Translations under genes and position numbers: made by a program
In this document: positions 27,251 through 36,557 of the stretch, one piece after another
How the letters are laid out: each line of letters starts with the position of its first letter
How positions within the stretch are numbered: the stretch's first letter is position 1
Assembly (NCBI GenBank): GCA_030526405.1
Contig: JAUNCZ010000007.1
Coordinates: forward strand, 26,410 to 90,409
Reading direction: 5' to 3'
DNA length: 64,000 nt
From: Lachnospiraceae bacterium
GTDB lineage: Bacteria > Bacillota > Clostridia > Lachnospirales > Lachnospiraceae
Notes under the pieces: model-generated
What the model was told of the DNA's origin: nothing
What the model saw: the letters and a program-made list of their open reading frames with translations, nothing else
Database searches by the model: none

Positions 27251-29470
27251 TTACACCTTCTTCAGTTTTGCAAATGATGCAAACATCCGCTTCACACCTG
27301 CATTCTCAAACTGTACCGTTACCTCATAATCCTTTCCGCCGTCTGCAATGGCCTGCACCACACCAACACCGAATTTCATATGACGCACAGTATCTCCCAC
27401 CTTGTAGTCCAGAGAAGAAGCCTTTTCCACCTTGAACTCCCTTGGCTTGAATACCGAGGAGGGGTATGTTCTCTTTGTCGGCATTTTCTCTGTGCCCCCA
27501 AACATGGTGGATGGATTATTAAAGCGTCTCTGTGTCTCCACATCTCTTCCCAGATCCACCAGTTCTCTTGGAATCTCCCGCACAAAGCGGGAGGTTTTGC
27601 TGTACTGGGTTTCCCCTCGCACCATTCTCATCTGGGCTGCTGTGAGGGTCAGATGTTTTCTTGCCCTTGTGATACCCACATAACAGAGGCGGCGCTCCTC
27701 CTCCAGGTCGTCTGTATTATCTGCTGTAAGGGTCATATAGCTTGGAAAGAGACCATCCTCCATGCCTGCCATATACACCTGATCGAACTCCAGTCCCTTG
27801 GCACTGTGGAAGGTCATCATCAGCACATAGTCCTTCTCCTCATCCACAGAATCGATATCTGCCACCAGGGCCACCTCCTGCAGGAAACCGCTTAAGGTTG
27901 GATTCTCCACAGACTCCTCGTAGGCTGCTGTTTTATTGATCAGCTCATCGATATTCTCGATTCTGGCCCGGGCCTCGTCTGTGTCTTCCTCCTCCAGGGC
28001 CTTCACATAGCCGGTATCCTCGATAATCTTCTTCAACAGCTCTGTAACGGAGAGGTAGCTGTCCACAGATCGGAGACTCTGAATAAAACCGGTAAAGCTC
28101 TGGAGTTTGCCCAGGGCTCTTCCGATTCCCGGGATAAATTCCGCCTCCAGAAGGGCATCATAAAAATGGATTCCCTGCTGGTATGCATACTCCTCTGCCT
28201 TGGCGATGGTGGCTGCTCCGATCCCTCGTTTCGGCACGTTGATGATCCTCTGAACTGCCAGATCATCCTGACCGTTATCCACGGTTTTCAGATAAGCCAG
28301 CAGATCCTTGATCTCTTTTCTGGCATAGAAGTTGATGCCCCCCACCAGTTTATAGGGAATATTGGCCATCATAAACTTCTCCTCAAAGAGACGGGACTGG
28401 GCATTGGTTCTGTACAGAATGGCAAACTCATTGTAGGCTGCCCCTGCTCTCACCTTATCAGCAATATCCCCGGCGATGAATTCCGCCTCCTCAAAACCGT
28501 TCTGAAACTGGCGGAATCTAACAAGGGATCCCTCTCCATTCTCTGTCCAGAGCCGTTTCGCCTTTCGGCCGATATTATTGCCGATCACGTTGTTGGCAGC
28601 ATTCAGGATATTCTCTGTGGAACGGTAATTCTGCTCCAGTTTAATCACCTGGGCATCCGGGAATACCCTCTCAAATCCCAGAATATTCTGAATATTTGCC
28701 CCTCGGAACTTGTAGATGGACTGATCATCGTCACCAACCACACAGAGATTTCTGTTGCGCTTTGCAAGGGCGCTGACAAATTCAAACTGCACGGTATTGG
28801 TATCCTGATACTCATCGATCATAATATACTGAAAACGGTTCTGGTAATACTCCAGCACATCGGGACAGGTCTGGAACAACTCCACTGTCTTCACAAGGAG
28901 ATCATCAAAATCCAGAGCATTGTTCTTCTTCAGTCTTGCCTGATACTCCAGATATGCCTCGGCCACCTTTTTCTCCTGCCAGGTGCTGACACAGCGCTGA
29001 TATTCCTCCGCCTGAATAAAGTTATTCTTTGCCTCGGAGATCTTTGCCAGAAGCTTCTTCTCCTTGTAGATCTTTGGATCCAGCTCCAGAGTGCGGATCA
29101 CGTCCTTCATAATGGATTTTGTGTCATCACTGTCGTAGATGGTGAAATTATTGGAATAGCCGATACGGTCAATATAACGTCTCAGGATTCTTGCACAGCT
29201 GGAATGGAAGGTGGAAACCCACAGGGCTTCTGAACCCATTCCCACCAGGGCATCTGCCCTCTCCTTCATCTCCTGTGCCGCCTTATTGGTAAAGGTGATG
29301 GCCATAATATTCCAGGGATTTACCCCCTTTTCCTGAATCAGGTAGGCGATCCTGTGGGTCAGCACACGGGTCTTTCCTGATCCTGCACCTGCCAGAACAA
29401 GCAGGGGCCCCTCTGTACAGAGAACCGCCTCCCTCTGGCGATCGTTTAATTTATCTAAAAGCTGCTGCAT
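27251..29470 (-). CDS. pcrA: ATP-dependent DNA helicase PcrA/UvrD
   Basis: Superfamily 1A 3'-5' helicase for repair and plasmid replication, about 739 residues. Walker A is LLVLAGAGSGKTRVLTHR near residue 27, Walker B is MIDEYQDTN and motif III is VVGDDDQSIYKFRGA. The later QNYRSTENIL and VMMTFHSAKGLEFDQVY are motifs IV-V, and ERRLCYVGITRARKHL is motif VI. The C-terminal Tudor-like domain, which contacts RNA polymerase, ends the protein (DTVRHMKFGVGVVQAI). The ATG at 29470 follows AAAGGA by seven bases; the open frame extends upstream without coding character. Confidence 0.97.
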   Translation of the reverse strand: MQQLLDKLNDRQREAVLCTEGPLLVLAGAGSGKTRVLTHRIAYLIQEKGVNPWNIMAITFTNKAAQEMKERADALVGMGSEALWVSTFHSSCARILRRYIDRIGYSNNFTIYDSDDTKSIMKDVIRTLELDPKIYKEKKLLAKISEAKNNFIQAEEYQRCVSTWQEKKVAEAYLEYQARLKKNNALDFDDLLVKTVELFQTCPDVLEYYQNRFQYIMIDEYQDTNTVQFEFVSALAKRNRNLCVVGDDDQSIYKFRGANIQNILGFERVFPDAQVIKLEQNYRSTENILNAANNVIGNNIGRKAKRLWTENGEGSLVRFRQFQNGFEEAEFIAGDIADKVRAGAAYNEFAILYRTNAQSRLFEEKFMMANIPYKLVGGINFYARKEIKDLLAYLKTVDNGQDDLAVQRIINVPKRGIGAATIAKAEEYAYQQGIHFYDALLEAEFIPGIGRALGKLQSFTGFIQSLRSVDSYLSVTELLKKIIEDTGYVKALEEEDTDEARARIENIDELINKTAAYEESVENPTLSGFLQEVALVADIDSVDEEKDYVLMMTFHSAKGLEFDQVYMAGMEDGLFPSYMTLTADNTDDLEEERRLCYVGITRARKHLTLTAAQMRMVRGETQYSKTSRFVREIPRELVDLGRDVETQRRFNNPSTMFGGTEKMPTKRTYPSSVFKPREFKVEKASSLDYKVGDTVRHMKFGVGVVQAIADGGKDYEVTVQFENAGVKRMFASFAKLKKV

Positions 29471-29566
29471 ATTCAATTCCTTTCTCTGATTCATGGGTTC
29501 AGTATATCCTATATTCGCCTGTTGCACAAGAATAATGCGAATACCTGTTCGTCTTGAAAATAAGTA

Positions 29567-29595
29567 TTGACAGTATTCCTCTGATATACTACTAT
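29567..29595 (+). promoter_or_regulatory. Promoter of copA
   Basis: TTGACA, 17-base spacer, TACTAT. Transcription would begin near 29602, inside the CsoR-type palindrome. Confidence 0.75.
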
Positions 29596-29601
29596 CTAAA
29601 T

Positions 29602-29618
29602 ATACCCCCTGGGGGTAT
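29602..29618 (+). promoter_or_regulatory. CsoR-type copper operator
   Basis: Perfect palindrome ATACCCCC-T-GGGGGTAT, the GC-tract pattern bound by copper-sensing CsoR tetramers. It covers the predicted transcription start of copA, so apo-CsoR would block it and Cu(I) would release it. No csoR gene is in the window. Confidence 0.75.
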
Positions 29619-29726
29619 GGACGGATTGTATCCGACCTTCTTACTATAGGGTTCCATCCCCTGAACAGAACCTGTGTCTCAGAGGGATGGACAACGTAAA
29701 TTTCATATTTTATAAAGGAGACAGAT

Positions 29727-32333
29727 ATGAAACAATATTCAGTAACAGGCATGTCCTGTGCTGCCTGTGTCAGTCGGGTGGAAAAGGCCGTCTCCAAGGT
29801 ACCCGGGGTGGAAAGCTGCTCTGTCAGCCTCCTCACCAATTCCATGGGTATTGAAGGGGATGCAGATCCCTCCGCCGTTATTGAGGCGGTAACAGCTGCA
29901 GGCTATGGAGCCGCTGAAAAAGGCAGTTCCAACTCCGGTGCATCCAGTGAGTCCGGGGGGAATGTCAATGCTCTGCCAGATACAGATTCCCTGAAGGATA
30001 CAGAAACACCCAGACTGAAAAAAAGGCTGCTCTGGTCCCTGGGATTCCTTCTGGTGCTCATGTATTTTTCCATGGGGCATCATATGTGGGGCTTTCCGGT
30101 TCCTGCATTCTTCCACAACACCCCTGTGGCCATCGGTCTTCTGCAGCTGATCCTGGCGGCCATCGTTATGGTGATCAACCAGAGATTTTTCATCAGCGGC
30201 TTTACAAGCCTGCTGCATGGCTCCCCTAACATGGACACACTGGTGGCCCTGGGCTCCGGTGCCTCTTTCCTGTACAGCACCGTGATGCTGTTTGCCATGG
30301 CAGGCGCCCAGACAAGGGGCGATTCCGAGGCTGTGGCTGCCTGCATGAATGAATTCTATTTTGAATCCGCCGCCATGATCCTGACCCTCATCACCATCGG
30401 AAAGATGCTGGAGGCCCGCTCCAAGGGACGCACCACCGATGCGCTGAAGAGTCTGATGAACCTCTCTCCCAAAACTGCCGTCCTCATCCGGGATGGTCTG
30501 GAGACAGAGGTACCCATCTCAGAGGTGAAAAAGGGGGATATCTTCGCTGTACGACCCGGTGAAAGCATTCCGGTGGACGGTGTGATCCTGTCAGGAAGCA
30601 GTGCCATAAACGAGGCTGCCCTTACAGGAGAGAGCATTCCAGTGGATAAGGCAGAGGGGGATCCTGTATCTGCTGCCACCATCAATCAGTCCGGTTATCT
30701 TCGCTGCGAGGCCACACGGGTTGGTGAGGACACCACCCTGTCCCAGATTATCCGCATGGTCAGCGATGCTGCGGCAACCAAGGCCCCCATTGCAAAAATT
30801 GCGGATAAAGTGTCCGGAATCTTTGTTCCTTCTGTTATGGTGATTGCTGCGGCAGCATTTCTCATCTGGCTGCTTACCGGTCATACTGTGGGCTATGCCC
30901 TGGCAAGGGGTATCTCCGTGCTGGTGATCAGCTGTCCCTGTGCGCTAGGACTTGCCACACCGGTGGCCATCATGGTGGGCAACGGAATGGGTGCAAAAAA
31001 TGGTCTTCTGTTTAAAACTGCTGCCTCTCTGGAGGAAACAGGACGAATCCGCATCGTGGTGCTGGATAAAACAGGCACCATCACAGCCGGAGAGCCTGTT
31101 GTTACAGACCTGCTCCCCTGTGAGGGCATCTCTGAACAGGAACTTCTCTCACTGGCTGCCACTCTGGAGCAGCACAGCGAGCACCCTCTGGCAAAGGCCG
31201 TAATGAAAAAGGCAGAAAATCTTGGAATTCTCCCCGGAGAACTTACAGATTTCCAGGTGCTTCCCGGCAATGGGCTCAGAGGAAATCATAACCAGACCCT
31301 GCTCCTTGGCGGTAATTTTTCCATGATCCGAAAAGAAGCACACATTCCGGAAGAAATCCGAACCCTTACAGAAAAGCTTTCCACAGAAGGAAAGACACCC
31401 CTTTTCTTTGCCGCTGATCACAGACTTCTTGGCATCATTGCCGTGGCAGATGTGATCAAGCCGGACAGCCCAAGGGCTGTTCAGGAGCTGAAGAATATGG
31501 GAATCCGTGTGATCATGCTCACCGGAGACAATCAGAGAACCGCCGATGCCATCGGTGCCCAGGTGGGTGTGGATCAGGTGGTGGCAGGTGTCCTTCCAGA
31601 GGGAAAAGAGGCTGTTGTCAGGGAACTGAAAAAGGTTGGAAAAACAGCTATGGTGGGGGATGGCATCAACGATGCACCTGCGCTGACTGCAGCTGATATG
31701 GGTATTGCCATCGGTGCCGGCACTGACGTAGCCATCGACGCAGCAGATGTGGTTCTTATGAACAGCCGTCTGACAGATGTATCCGCAGCAGTTCGCTTAA
31801 GCCGCGGTACCCTGAAGAATATCAAGGAAAATCTCTTCTGGGCATTCTTCTACAATGTAATCGGCATCCCTCTGGCAGCCGGCTTATGGATTCCCATTCT
31901 GGGACTGCAGCTGAGCCCCATGTTCGGTGCCGCAGCCATGAGTCTTTCCAGCTTCTGCGTGGTAAGCAATGCCCTGCGTCTGAACCTGCTGAAGGTACAC
32001 AGCACGGAAAAGGACCGAATCCCAAAGGATGCGGTACCACTCTCTGCTCTTCCTGATTTTTCCAACAAGAAGGAAGAGGAATCACTTGGTTTCAATGAAA
32101 TGGATTATAAGGAGGAAACAACAATGACAAAAACAGTGAAAATTGAAGGAATGGCCTGCGGACACTGCACCGCAACAGTGAAAAAAGCGCTGGAAGCTCT
32201 TGAGGGAGTTTCATCTGCCGAGGTTAGTCTGAACAACAAACAGGCAGTGGTTACTCTCACTGCAGAGGTTTCAGATGATGTGCTGAAAAAAACTGTGGAA
32301 GACAAAGATTTCACAGTAACAGGAATAGAGTAA
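29727..32333 (+). CDS. copA: Cu(I)-exporting P1B-type ATPase with terminal CopZ-like domain
   Basis: 868 residues. The N-terminal heavy-metal domain has GMSCAACVSRV (residues 8-18). The transmembrane metal site is the CPC motif in VISCPCALGLATP near 401. The phosphorylated Asp is in DKTGTITAGE near 445, and the ATP-domain motifs SEHPLA and MVGDGINDAPAL follow. About eight membrane helices. An extra heavy-metal domain, GMACGHC, occupies residues 800-868 at the C-terminus, an uncommon place. It pumps Cu(I) outward. Expression is probably relieved from CsoR by copper (operator upstream). The terminal domain has its own internal ribosome site (next entry). Confidence 0.95.
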   Translation: MKQYSVTGMSCAACVSRVEKAVSKVPGVESCSVSLLTNSMGIEGDADPSAVIEAVTAAGYGAAEKGSSNSGASSESGGNVNALPDTDSLKDTETPRLKKRLLWSLGFLLVLMYFSMGHHMWGFPVPAFFHNTPVAIGLLQLILAAIVMVINQRFFISGFTSLLHGSPNMDTLVALGSGASFLYSTVMLFAMAGAQTRGDSEAVAACMNEFYFESAAMILTLITIGKMLEARSKGRTTDALKSLMNLSPKTAVLIRDGLETEVPISEVKKGDIFAVRPGESIPVDGVILSGSSAINEAALTGESIPVDKAEGDPVSAATINQSGYLRCEATRVGEDTTLSQIIRMVSDAAATKAPIAKIADKVSGIFVPSVMVIAAAAFLIWLLTGHTVGYALARGISVLVISCPCALGLATPVAIMVGNGMGAKNGLLFKTAASLEETGRIRIVVLDKTGTITAGEPVVTDLLPCEGISEQELLSLAATLEQHSEHPLAKAVMKKAENLGILPGELTDFQVLPGNGLRGNHNQTLLLGGNFSMIRKEAHIPEEIRTLTEKLSTEGKTPLFFAADHRLLGIIAVADVIKPDSPRAVQELKNMGIRVIMLTGDNQRTADAIGAQVGVDQVVAGVLPEGKEAVVRELKKVGKTAMVGDGINDAPALTAADMGIAIGAGTDVAIDAADVVLMNSRLTDVSAAVRLSRGTLKNIKENLFWAFFYNVIGIPLAAGLWIPILGLQLSPMFGAAAMSLSSFCVVSNALRLNLLKVHSTEKDRIPKDAVPLSALPDFSNKKEEESLGFNEMDYKEETTMTKTVKIEGMACGHCTATVKKALEALEGVSSAEVSLNNKQAVVTLTAEVSDDVLKKTVEDKDFTVTGIE
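32124..32333 (+). CDS. copZ: Possible internally initiated copper chaperone within copA
   Basis: In frame with copA. An ATG at 32124 has AAGGAGG eight bases upstream and would give a 69-residue protein with GMACGHCTATVKKALEALEG, the exact size and fold of free CopZ. This may be a former copA-copZ pair joined by loss of the copA stop, with the chaperone still produced separately. Direct evidence for separate translation is lacking. Confidence 0.4.
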   Translation: MTKTVKIEGMACGHCTATVKKALEALEGVSSAEVSLNNKQAVVTLTAEVSDDVLKKTVEDKDFTVTGIE

Positions 32334-32422
32334 GAATTCCAGTAATCAGGGCTTAAGATCATTCCTGCCAGCCATTGGCATGGATGAAAGAATTCTTACT
32401 ACGGTTGAAAAGCAGAAAGAAA

Positions 32423-32451
32423 GGGGCTGTCGCAAATTGTGCGACAGCCCC
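32423..32451 (+). terminator. Terminator of copA
   Basis: Perfect 12-bp stem GGGGCTGTCGCA/TGCGACAGCCCC followed by C then T5. It may also stop the opposing pfp transcript. Confidence 0.9.
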
Positions 32452-32482
32452 CTTTTTGTTCAAAACCTTTGAAGATGCTAAA

Positions 32483-34147
32483 TTATTTAGCCTCCTGCTC
32501 CAGTTTCAGAGTTTTTGTTGTGATGTCACATACAGATGCTGGTCCGTAGTACTGAATAGCACCTGGGTACAGGAAGCATGTCTCTACAGCCCATTTGTCT
32601 CTGTTTGCCTCGAAGAATTTGAATGGAGCGCCATCCAGCTCTACCAGAGCTTTTCTGATAACCGGTTTGTCCTCTCCGTTTCTTCTCTCGATGTTCATCA
32701 TCTTAGTGATTGGCATACCACCAGCTACCCACTCCTCTGCAGGTGCAGACAGGTTGGAAACTTTTGAAAGGTATCCTGTGTATCCGTAAGAGATCAGCAT
32801 GAATGCATTGTATCCAAGAGAATAGCAGTAGTCTGCATCAAAGTTGGATGGGAATGCACATCTTCCTTCGTATCCGAAGAAGTGTGTCAGGAATCCGCAT
32901 TTTCCTTTGTATGTTCCAGCCTCTTTACGAGCTGCCAGCTCATTTTTAACCAGCTCTGCGAACAGTTTCTCAGACTCGATCAGGGAAACCTGTACGTTTC
33001 CGTGAGGATCTCTCTCCAGGAACAGCTGCTGCTGGATTCCTGTTGGAAGCATTGCGAATACAGCCATGGACTCTTTTGTCAGACCAGCCTCAATGAAAGC
33101 ATATTTTGCTTCCCAGGATGGAAGAGCGTTGAACTCAGCTGTTTTCTCGCCTGCCAGAAGCTCGTTGATCTCAGCGATCAGTTTTCCGAACTCAGGAACG
33201 AACTCTACGATACCCTCTGGGATGATAGCAACACCGAAGTTCTCTCCATTGTTTCCACGTGCCTCTACAGCGTCTGCGATCTGTTTTGTGATATCAGCCA
33301 GAGACTGTTTCTTAGCTGCAACCTCCTCGCCGATGAGACAGATGTTAGCCTGTGTCTCAAGAGCACACTCAAGAGCTACGTGGGAAGCAGAACGTCCCAT
33401 AACCTTGATGAAGTGCCAGTATTTTTTAGCAGAGTTACAGTCACGCTCGATGTTTCCGATGAGCTCGCTGTATGTCTTTGTAGCTGTATCGAAACCGAAG
33501 GAGATCTCGATATCCTCGTTTTTCAGGTCTCCGTCGATTGTTTTTGGACATCCGATAACCTGAACACCAGTGTTGTTAGCTGCCATGTACTCAGCCAGAA
33601 CAGCTGCGTTTGTGTTGGAATCGTCACCACCGATGATAACGATAGCTGTTACGCCGTGTTTTTTACAAACCTCTGTAGCGATCTCGAACTGTGGAACAGT
33701 CTCAAGTTTTGTTCTTCCGGATCCGATGATATCAAATCCACCAGTGTTTCTGTACTGGTTGATGTACTCATCTGTCATCTCGATGAAATCATCCTCAAGA
33801 AGTCCGCTTGGGCCGCCCTTGAATCCAAGGAGAACGTTCTCTGGGTTAGTTGCTTTCAGAGCATCGTACAGACCACATACAACGTTGTGTCCGCCTGGTG
33901 CCTGTCCACCGGAAAGGATAACACCTACAACCTGTTTTTTAGGTGCAGCTGTGTTTGTTCCCTTCTCAAATTTAATCTCCTCTTTTCCGTATGTATTTGG
34001 GAAAAGTGCTTTGATCTTATCCTGATCAGCTACAGACTGAGTTGGCTCTCCAACTTTAACGCTGATCTCAGAGACTCCGTTTCTGAGCATTCCAGGAAGT
34101 TTTGGAGAATACTCGTATCTTGCGATCTGAAGTGGTGAAAGGTTCAT
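32483..34147 (-). CDS. pfp: Diphosphate--fructose-6-phosphate 1-phosphotransferase
   Basis: Pyrophosphate-dependent phosphofructokinase of the long type, about 554 residues, reversible and glycolytic. The phosphate loop is [18 protein letters not shown]. The donor-discriminating motif reads [13 protein letters not shown], with Asp where ATP enzymes have Gly-Thr. PKTIDGDL carries the catalytic Asp and the PPi-type Lys. [16 protein letters not shown] and the C-terminal substrate-binding region are present. The ATG at 34147 follows AAAAGGAG by seven bases. PPi dependence pairs functionally with ppdK in this window. Confidence 0.95.
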   Translation of the reverse strand: MNLSPLQIARYEYSPKLPGMLRNGVSEISVKVGEPTQSVADQDKIKALFPNTYGKEEIKFEKGTNTAAPKKQVVGVILSGGQAPGGHNVVCGLYDALKATNPENVLLGFKGGPSGLLEDDFIEMTDEYINQYRNTGGFDIIGSGRTKLETVPQFEIATEVCKKHGVTAIVIIGGDDSNTNAAVLAEYMAANNTGVQVIGCPKTIDGDLKNEDIEISFGFDTATKTYSELIGNIERDCNSAKKYWHFIKVMGRSASHVALECALETQANICLIGEEVAAKKQSLADITKQIADAVEARGNNGENFGVAIIPEGIVEFVPEFGKLIAEINELLAGEKTAEFNALPSWEAKYAFIEAGLTKESMAVFAMLPTGIQQQLFLERDPHGNVQVSLIESEKLFAELVKNELAARKEAGTYKGKCGFLTHFFGYEGRCAFPSNFDADYCYSLGYNAFMLISYGYTGYLSKVSNLSAPAEEWVAGGMPITKMMNIERRNGEDKPVIRKALVELDGAPFKFFEANRDKWAVETCFLYPGAIQYYGPASVCDITTKTLKLEQEAK

Positions 34148-34295
34148 AATAATACTCCTTTTCATAAACATTGTGATTTTCATGCTAATGCATAAACATT
34201 ATAACACAGATATACAAATCTGCATCTTTTTTTTGTATCTGTTCCCGCCGATACAGATCATTCTGCAGAATCAGGAACGGTACTATTTTTTCAAA

Positions 34296-34320
34296 AGCCG
34301 CCGCACACTGTGCGGCGGCT
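34296..34320 (-). terminator. Terminator of fba
   Basis: Perfect 10-bp stem AGCCGCCGCA/TGCGGCGGCT with loop of five, followed by T4 then A-rich sequence on the minus strand. Confidence 0.8.
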
Positions 34321-34357
34321 CTGTTATTGATCTTAATTCAGAATATGATGGCTAAAA

Positions 34358-35326
34358 TCAAGCTTTTCCTGCAGAACCAAGAACGTTAGTGATCTTATGA
34401 GCAACCATATCTTTAACAGCCTGACGAGCTGGTTTCAGATACTGACGTGGATCGAAGTGATCTGGATGCTCAGCCATGTATTTACGGATGTTAGCTGTCA
34501 TAGCAAGACGGATATCGGAGTCGATGTTGATCTTACATACAGCAAGCTCAGCAGCGTGACGAAGCTCTGCCTCTGGGATACCGATAGCATCTGGCATGTT
34601 TCCGCCGTACTGGTTTACGATAGATACGAACTCCTGTGGTACAGAAGAAGATCCGTGCAGTACGATTGGGAATCCTGGAAGTCTCTTGATGCACTCCTCA
34701 AGAACGTCGAAACGCAGTGGTGGTGGAACAAGGATTCCATCCTCATTACGTGTACACTGATCAGCTGTGAATTTGTAAGCACCGTGAGATGTTCCGATAG
34801 CGATTGCCAGAGAGTCACATCCTGTTCTCTCTACGAACTCCTGAACCTCCTCTGGACGTGTGTAGGACTCGTGTCCAGCCTCTACAACTACCTCATCCTC
34901 AACTCCAGCCAGAGTTCCAAGCTCAGCCTCTACTACAGCGCCGTGCTCGTGAGCGTACTCTACTACTCTTCTTGTTCCCTCGATGTTCTCCTCGAAAGAT
35001 TTGGAAGAAAGGTCGATCATTACAGATGTAAATCCACCATCGATGCAGGATTTGCAAAGCTCGAAGCTGTCGCCGTGATCCAGATGCAGAGCGATCGGGA
35101 TGTCAGGGTTGTTGATAACAGCAGCCTCTACCATTTTTACCAGGTATGTGTGATCAGCGTATGCACGAGCACCTTTAGATACCTGAAGGATAACTGGGGA
35201 TTTCAGTTCTCCAGCTGCCTCTGTGATACCCTGAACGATCTCCATGTTGTTTACGTTGAACGCACCAACAGCGTATCCGCCATTGTAAGCTTTTTCAAAC
35301 ATCTCTTTAGTTGTTACTAATGCCAT
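34358..35326 (-). CDS. fba: Class II fructose-bisphosphate aldolase
   Basis: Zinc-dependent aldolase splitting fructose 1,6-bisphosphate, about 322 residues. Zinc-binding His motifs are HLDHGDSFELC near residue 83 and VLHGSSSVP near 205. The GTSHGAYKF loop and EAELGTLAG are also typical. The ATG at 35326 follows AAAGGAG by ten bases; upstream frame is non-coding. Codon use is strongly biased (as in gap, pgk and ppdK), consistent with high expression. It is flanked by its own terminator and works directly after pfp in glycolysis. Confidence 0.97.
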   Translation of the reverse strand: MALVTTKEMFEKAYNGGYAVGAFNVNNMEIVQGITEAAGELKSPVILQVSKGARAYADHTYLVKMVEAAVINNPDIPIALHLDHGDSFELCKSCIDGGFTSVMIDLSSKSFEENIEGTRRVVEYAHEHGAVVEAELGTLAGVEDEVVVEAGHESYTRPEEVQEFVERTGCDSLAIAIGTSHGAYKFTADQCTRNEDGILVPPPLRFDVLEECIKRLPGFPIVLHGSSSVPQEFVSIVNQYGGNMPDAIGIPEAELRHAAELAVCKINIDSDIRLAMTANIRKYMAEHPDHFDPRQYLKPARQAVKDMVAHKITNVLGSAGKA

Positions 35327-35442
35327 AATTATTATTCTCCTTTCTAGAATAAAACCTTGTCGGGTACATTTTCCCATACTTCGATTATCAAGTCAAGGAC
35401 ATTTGTTGTCTGATACCCTAAATTATGTCACTAATGTATTTT

Positions 35443-36330
35443 TTAATCTTCTCTCTTTGCCCCCCAGAAAAACAAAGCCACTGTTCCGGGACCGGTGTGA
35501 GCTCCGATGGTATTGCCGATATCGTAAATCTCTGTTTTTCCCTTCATATTTGGAAACTGAGCCTGGATCAGTGCTGCCACCGCCTCTGCATCCTCTCTGC
35601 AGGCCGCATGGCTGATATATACCTTGTCAGCATAGGCTGCGCCGTCCTGTGCCAGTTCCAGTGCTTTTTTTGCAATGGCCTTCATCACTTTTTTCTTGGT
35701 ACGGATCTTTTCACGAACAATAAGCTTTCCCTCAAAATTCACATTCATAAGAGGACAGATATTCAGAACCTGTCCCACAAAACCTGCTGTTTTGGAGATT
35801 CTTCCTCCCCGGATAAAGAAGGTCAGATCGCTGGAAAAGAACCAATGCACCAGATTCAGCTTGTGGTCCTCTGCCCACTGGGCCAGTTCATCGATTCCCA
35901 TTCCCTCATCTCTTAAATCTGCCAGCTTATCCATCAGAAGTCCGTAGCCGGAGGATGCTGCAAGGGAATCTACTATGATAATCTTTCTGTCAGGGTATTT
36001 TTCCCGCATCTCCTCTGCGGCAATATTGGCAGAATTATAGGTTCCTGAGATGCCGGAGCTTAAGGTGAGATGAAGAATATCCTTTCCTGCGGAAAGGAAC
36101 TCCTCGAAATAGCTACAATAATCCTCTGCATTTAACTGGGAAGTCTTTGTCATCTCCCCCGCCACCATTCTTCTGTAAAACTCCGGAAACGAAATGGTTT
36201 TACCCAGATCGTCTCTGTACTGGGTACCTCCCAGTTCATAATAAAAGCTGCAATAATGAATATCTCTGTTGTCCATATGCTCCTGGGTAAGGTCTGCAGT
36301 GGAACAGCAGCTTAATACATAATCAGCCAT
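35443..36330 (-). CDS. DegV family fatty-acid-binding protein
   Basis: 295 residues. DegV/FakB-like proteins hold a fatty acid for the FakA kinase, delivering acyl-phosphate to phospholipid synthesis. Visible features are TKTSQLNAEDYCSYFEEF, the lipid-head Ser/Thr region LTLSSGISGTYNSANIAA, and the C-terminal IGNTIGAHTGPGTVALFF with the conserved GAHTGPG. Two cysteines occur near the start. No FakA gene is in the window, so the partner is assumed elsewhere. Monocistronic, upstream of a hairpin terminator. Confidence 0.92.
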   Translation of the reverse strand: MADYVLSCCSTADLTQEHMDNRDIHYCSFYYELGGTQYRDDLGKTISFPEFYRRMVAGEMTKTSQLNAEDYCSYFEEFLSAGKDILHLTLSSGISGTYNSANIAAEEMREKYPDRKIIIVDSLAASSGYGLLMDKLADLRDEGMGIDELAQWAEDHKLNLVHWFFSSDLTFFIRGGRISKTAGFVGQVLNICPLMNVNFEGKLIVREKIRTKKKVMKAIAKKALELAQDGAAYADKVYISHAACREDAEAVAALIQAQFPNMKGKTEIYDIGNTIGAHTGPGTVALFFWGAKRED

Positions 36331-36405
36331 AATGGGCCCTCCTTCGATTTAAGTACATATCATATCTGATTGTGTTTTCAGTATACCCTATCTGATTCCA
36401 AATAA

Positions 36406-36444
36406 AAAGAACAGACTTTGACTGCCGGTCAAAATCTGTTCTTT
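36406..36444 (-). terminator. Terminator after the KaiC-like/ATP-grasp gene
   Basis: AAAGAACAGATTTTGAC pairs with GTCAAAGTCTGTTCTTT on the minus strand (one G-U pair), then A/T-rich sequence. Confidence 0.75.
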
Positions 36445-36461
36445 ACTCATATTCGTGGGTA

Positions 36462-36506
36462 GTAAAGCGGACATTCGCAATCCACTTTGCTACTTGCTCA
36501 TGAACC
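36462..36506 (-). repeat. Dispersed 45-base repeat, copy 2
   Basis: Same as copy 1 (7677-7721) with two substitutions, one turning a C-G pair of the hairpin into a U-G pair. It sits in the 3' untranslated part of the gene ending at 36558, between its stop codon and its terminator. Confidence 0.75.
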
Positions 36507-36557
36507 AAGGCAGGAGCGGAATCTCTTACCCTGAGATTGAACTGCCAACGGATAGTA

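Noticed and set aside
29471..29494. A longer pcrA start with about 125 extra residues
   Set aside because: The extension lacks helicase similarity, overlaps the copA control region and has no ribosome site; ATG at 29470 is well placed.
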